64,000 nt of DNA from assembly GCA_902801165.1 (NCBI GenBank), contig CADCHI010000014.1, forward strand, positions 38,746-102,745, in the 5' to 3' direction. The translations under genes and the position numbers were made by a program. The notes under the pieces were generated by a model. The model saw only the letters and a list, made by a program, of their open reading frames with translations. It searched no databases and was not told the DNA's origin. Below, piece after piece: positions 60,993 to 64,000 of the stretch (position 1 is its first letter; each line of letters starts with the position of its first letter). The DNA is from an uncultured Eubacteriales bacterium. Its GTDB lineage: Bacteria; Bacillota; Clostridia; Christensenellales; Aristaeellaceae.

Positions 60993-61851
60993 TTCTGAGC
61001 GCGGCAATGTACTCCGGGCCGGTGCCGCAGCACCCGCCCAGGATGTCCGCGCCGGCCTCCGACAGCCGGACCATCGACGCGGCGAAGGCCTCCGGCGTCA
61101 TGCTGTAGTGGGCCACGCCCTTCTCGTCCATCACCGGCAGGCCCGCGTTGGGCTTTGCGATGATGGGCACCTCGGCCACGGCCTTCATGGACCGCACCAC
61201 GGCCTCCAACTGGTCCGGCCCCACGGAACAGTTCAGCCCCACGGCGCTGACGCCCAGGGCCTGGAGCGTCTCCACTGCCTCCACCACGTTGCCGCCGAAC
61301 AGCAGGTGACCGTCGGCCTCCATGGTCAGGGTGCAGGTCACGGGCAGGTTGCACACCGATCGGGCTGCCTCCACGAAGCAGGCGCACTCGTCGATGCCCA
61401 GCATCGTCTCCGCGGCGAGATAGTCCACGCCCGCCGCGACGACGGCCTCGATCTGCTCCCGGTACACGTCCAGCAGCGCGTGATAGCTCAGCGGACCGAT
61501 GGGCTCCAGCGGCTTGCCCGTGGTGGCGAAGTCCCCCGCCACCAGCGCGCGACCGTCCGCCGCCCGGCGGGAGATCGCCACCAGGCCCGCGTTCAGCTCC
61601 GCCAGCCGGTCCGCGAGGCCGTGCATTTCAAGGCCGATGCGGTTGGCCGAAAAGGTCGGGGCCATCAGGACGTCGCTGCCCGCCTCCACATAGGCCCGCT
61701 GCAGTTCGATCACCGTCTCCGGGTGCTCGTAGGCCCAGAGCTCCGTGCAGACGCCCACCGGCATGCCCCGGGCGCGCAGCTGGGAGCCCGTCGCCCCGTC
61801 CAGGATCAGCTTGCCCCGCTTCAGGAGAGCGTCGAATTCGGCTTGCTTCAT
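60976..61851 (-). CDS. Homocysteine S-methyltransferase family protein
   Basis: 291 residues, TIM barrel. LILDGATGSQLRARGMPVGV at the start; zinc ligands are Cys in VGLNCSVGP and the Cys pair in ILGGCCGTGPEYI. It transfers a methyl group to homocysteine to give methionine, from S-methylmethionine, betaine or a folate/corrinoid donor; this short form lacks the rest of MetH. ATG 61851 has AGAGAGGTGTTATC upstream. Heptamer tracts flank it in opposite orientations, and the final residues come from one of them. Confidence 0.88.
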   Translation of the reverse strand: MKQAEFDALLKRGKLILDGATGSQLRARGMPVGVCTELWAYEHPETVIELQRAYVEAGSDVLMAPTFSANRIGLEMHGLADRLAELNAGLVAISRRAADGRALVAGDFATTGKPLEPIGPLSYHALLDVYREQIEAVVAAGVDYLAAETMLGIDECACFVEAARSVCNLPVTCTLTMEADGHLLFGGNVVEAVETLQALGVSAVGLNCSVGPDQLEAVVRSMKAVAEVPIIAKPNAGLPVMDEKGVAHYSMTPEAFAASMVRLSEAGADILGGCCGTGPEYIAALRKRVKS

Positions 61852-61867
61852 GATAACACCTCTCTGT

Positions 61868-62048
61868 AATGAGGAATTAGAAATTAGGAATTAGAAATTG
61901 AGGTGCAAATCCCCGATCGGGATTTGATTATTGGATGAAACTATAGATTCCTTTTTTCGTCAATCGGAGTGTTCGTTTTCCTCTCAATTGGAGAAATCCG
62001 TCAGGATTTCATCGACCATTCCCAATTCCTAATTCCCAATTCCTAATT
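61868..62048. repeat. Pair of inverted heptamer tracts between two genes
   Basis: 61868-61902 reads GAGGAATTAGAAATTAGG and on. 62019-62048 reads CCCAATTCCTAATTCCC and on, and forms the hflX TAG stop. The roughly 115 bp between them hold a small palindrome (AAATCCCCGATCGGGGATTT) and no gene. Confidence 0.85.
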
Positions 62049-63800
62049 GCCCAGCATTCCCAACACCCTCTGGTACAGCGCGGCATCCAGCAGGCAGACC
62101 ACCCGCGTGCCCTCGGCGGTGTATTCCTCCTCCAGCACCTGGCCCTTGCCGTGGATCAGGGACAGCGCCGCGCCCTTGTCGTAGGGGATCATCAGTTCAG
62201 TTTGGTGGCGCAAGCTGGCGATCCGGCGGCTGATTTCGGCCCTGAGCTCGTCCAGTCCCCTGCCCTCCTTCGCGGAGATCAGTATGGCGTCGGCGGGCTC
62301 GATCATGCCGGTCACATTCACCTGGTCGGCCTTGTTCAGCGCCTCCAGCACGGGCTTGTCGGAAGCCCCAAGGTCGTTCAGCACCTCAAAGACCGTGGCC
62401 CGCTGCTGGGCGTAGTTCGGGCTGGACAGGTCGGAGACCACCACCAGCAGGTCGGCGTACAGCGCCTCCTCCAGCGTGGAGCGGAAGGCCTGCACCAGCT
62501 GGTGGGGCAGCTTGCGGATGAAGCCGACGGTGTCCACCACCAGGCACTCCCGGTTCTCCTGCAGCTCCACCTGGCGCATCACCGGATCCAGCGTGGCGAA
62601 CAGCTTGTCCTCGACCAACACGTCCGCCCCGCTGAGGGCGTTCAGCAGCGTGCTCTTTCCCGCGTTGGTGTAGCCCACCAGCGCCACGGTGATCTGGCCG
62701 GTCTTCTCCCGGCGGGCGCGGCGCAGGTCGCGCTGCTTCTTGATCTGCGCGAGCTGGCCCTCCAGGTCGTCGATGCGCTTGCGGATGCGGCGGCGATCCA
62801 CCTCCAGCCGGGTCTCGCCGGGGCCGCGGGTGCCGATGCCGCCGCCCAGGCGGGACAGCACCGTGCCCATGCCGGTGAGTCGCGGCAGGCGGTACTTCAT
62901 CTGGGCCAGCTCCACCTGGAGCTTGCCCTCGGCGGACTGGGCCCGCTGGGCGAAGATGTCCAGGATCAGCGCCGTGCGGTCGATCACCCGCACGCCCAGT
63001 ATGTTCTCCAGGTTCTTCTGCTGGGCCCCGGTCAGCTCGTCGTCCAGGATCGCCAGGTCGATCTCCATCGCCTGGCACACCAGTGAGAGCTCCTCGGCCT
63101 TGCCGCTGCCGATGTAGGTGGCGGAGTCCGGCTTCTGCCGGTTCTGGATCACCCGGGTGATCACCATCGCCCCGGCGGTCTCGGCCAGGCTCGCCAGCTC
63201 GTCCAGCGATTCCTCGCTGTCGGTGGAGATCAGCATGACCTTCTCGGCCTCCTCCACCAGGCCGCCCTTCTCGATGGCCTTCTTCACCCGGTCCTCGGCC
63301 AGCTCGATCTCCTTCATCCACAGGTTCTGCGGGATGCGGCCGGGCTTCACCGGGCCCTTGATGACGATAGACAGGTTTTCGTACTCCACCTCGCCCAGGA
63401 ACGCCGCGCTGATGCCGGTGCAGCGGCCCTCGGCCACGCCTACGGCGCACATGCTGTCAAAGCGCAAAAGCCGCAGCGCCTGGAGGTCCACGTCGGACAG
63501 GCGGCTGCTCCCGCCCGGATGGGTGTGGATGCAGCGGAAGCCGGACAGCCGGTCCAGGTTGCGGCGCAGGTGCAGCTCCGGCAGGGCGATGGAGCCGATG
63601 GAGCCTATGGCGATCTCCAGCACCGTGCCGTCCCGCCCCAGGTACACCAGCATCTCCCGGTTCAGCAGGTCCGTGTAGCGCACCAGTATGTTCAATAGCC
63701 GGTCCGGCAGGAACGCGTCGCGCTCAAATTCGGCGTCGTACAGCTTCTCCAGCTCGTTCAGCGTGCTCTCGCGTATGCCGGTCAGGTTGCCGTGAATCAT
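62043..63800 (-). CDS. hflX: GTPase HflX with extended N-terminal domain
   Basis: 585 residues, longer than usual HflX (about 420) because of an additional N-terminal domain of about 170 residues. HflX signs: DDELTGAQQKNLENILGVRV, GGGIGTRGPGETRLEVDRRR, P-loop VGYTNAGKSTLLNALSGADV, G3 VVDTVGFIRKLPH. It is a ribosome-associated GTPase that splits stalled ribosomes under stress. The N-terminal extension has GFRCIHTHPGGSSRLSDVDL, a JAB/MPN-like HxH...D pattern. The stop TAG comes from a heptamer unit. Confidence 0.92.
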   Translation of the reverse strand: MIHGNLTGIRESTLNELEKLYDAEFERDAFLPDRLLNILVRYTDLLNREMLVYLGRDGTVLEIAIGSIGSIALPELHLRRNLDRLSGFRCIHTHPGGSSRLSDVDLQALRLLRFDSMCAVGVAEGRCTGISAAFLGEVEYENLSIVIKGPVKPGRIPQNLWMKEIELAEDRVKKAIEKGGLVEEAEKVMLISTDSEESLDELASLAETAGAMVITRVIQNRQKPDSATYIGSGKAEELSLVCQAMEIDLAILDDELTGAQQKNLENILGVRVIDRTALILDIFAQRAQSAEGKLQVELAQMKYRLPRLTGMGTVLSRLGGGIGTRGPGETRLEVDRRRIRKRIDDLEGQLAQIKKQRDLRRARREKTGQITVALVGYTNAGKSTLLNALSGADVLVEDKLFATLDPVMRQVELQENRECLVVDTVGFIRKLPHQLVQAFRSTLEEALYADLLVVVSDLSSPNYAQQRATVFEVLNDLGASDKPVLEALNKADQVNVTGMIEPADAILISAKEGRGLDELRAEISRRIASLRHQTELMIPYDKGAALSLIHGKGQVLEEEYTAEGTRVVCLLDAALYQRVLGMLGN

Positions 63801-64000
63801 GGTTGGCCTCCGTACTGTATGTTATGAAGATAGCTTGGAATTTGTCTGAGTCAGGGAAAAGGGAAAAGGGAATAGGAAAAGCTGTTGCCACGCAGAAGCG
63901 AAGCCTTCTTGGCTCCCCTCCCAGGGGAGCTGGCTAAAAGCCAGACCGCCAACGGCTCGAATCGAAGATTCGACGCACGGCACCGCAGGAGCAGACTGAG
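63801..64000. repeat. Heptamer-like purine tract and REP-like sequence at window end
   Basis: 63852-63880 is GGGAAAAGGGAAAAGGGAAT and on, a drifted tract upstream of hflX. 63900-64000 holds palindromes GCTCCCCTCCCAGGGGAGC and GGCTAAAAGCC, then TCGAATCGAAGATTCGA, and is cut by the window. No gene is seen. Confidence 0.65.

Overview
The window is about 62-65% G+C and reads as a chromosome segment of a high-GC Bacillota (class Clostridia, probably an uncultured gut lineage; a Christensenellales-like group is a guess). Pointers are a monomeric [FeFe] hydrogenase, a CotF-like spore-coat pair, YerC next to pcrA, AddA, an ABC exporter pair with a MarR regulator, and a YesM/YesN-type two-component pair beside a sugar ABC transporter. 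No rRNA, tRNA or CRISPR array was recognised.

Layout. (1) 1-15.2 kb is the right arm of an integrated phage-like element. The early genes run leftward: HUH Rep, an XerC-like recombinase, an N6-methylase-like protein, DUF3102, PcfJ, a PcfK/AcrIIA9-like protein and many small genes. A divergent cro/cI-type switch lies near 11.2-11.4 kb. A rightward lysogeny arm follows: repressor, an unknown gene, a DEDDh exonuclease-BRCT-NUMOD1 fusion and a large serine integrase. The 3' tail of a zinc-ribbon gene at 15.2-15.46 kb probably marks the right attachment site. (2) 15.6-16.6 kb is an IS30-family element. (3) 16.8-21.8 kb is a leftward operon: MarR regulator, two ABC exporter halves and a methyltransferase carrying a 102-bp in-frame repeat insertion. 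(4) 22-29.5 kb holds an EF-G-like GTPase, a secreted CAP/Big2 protein, the hydrogenase, a phosphoribosyltransferase and a MATE exporter behind a possible attenuator. (5) 30-40.3 kb holds addA without addB, uppP and a polysaccharide block: GT2, SDR/ATP-grasp fusion, deacetylase, priming sugar transferase and a divergent acyltransferase. (6) 40.6-48.8 kb holds the histidine kinase, AraC-type response regulator, sugar permease, ATPase and binding protein, and an unknown conserved protein. (7) 49-64 kb holds pcrA-yerC, an XRE regulator, YdcF, a broken FGGY kinase, a sigma-like membrane protein, guaB, a membrane protein with a truncated HTH gene, an aminotransferase, coat genes, a homocysteine methyltransferase and hflX.

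The most unusual signal lies in the repeats. Tracts of a 7-bp unit (AATTAGG/GATTAGG and drifted forms) lie in opposite orientations on the two sides of individual genes: Rep, a two-gene phage block, addA, the homocysteine methyltransferase and, more weakly, hflX. In six leftward genes the stop codon itself lies in such a tract. Several tracts sit beside palindromic REP-like sequence. In two phage genes the REP-plus-heptamer composite lies inside the reading frame and is translated. A separate ~102-bp MITE-like repeat sits in frame in the methyltransferase, and a second, shortened copy lies inside a heptamer tract at 48.9 kb. Together this looks like an uncharacterised repeat system that shapes gene ends and proteins, and possibly gene cassettes.
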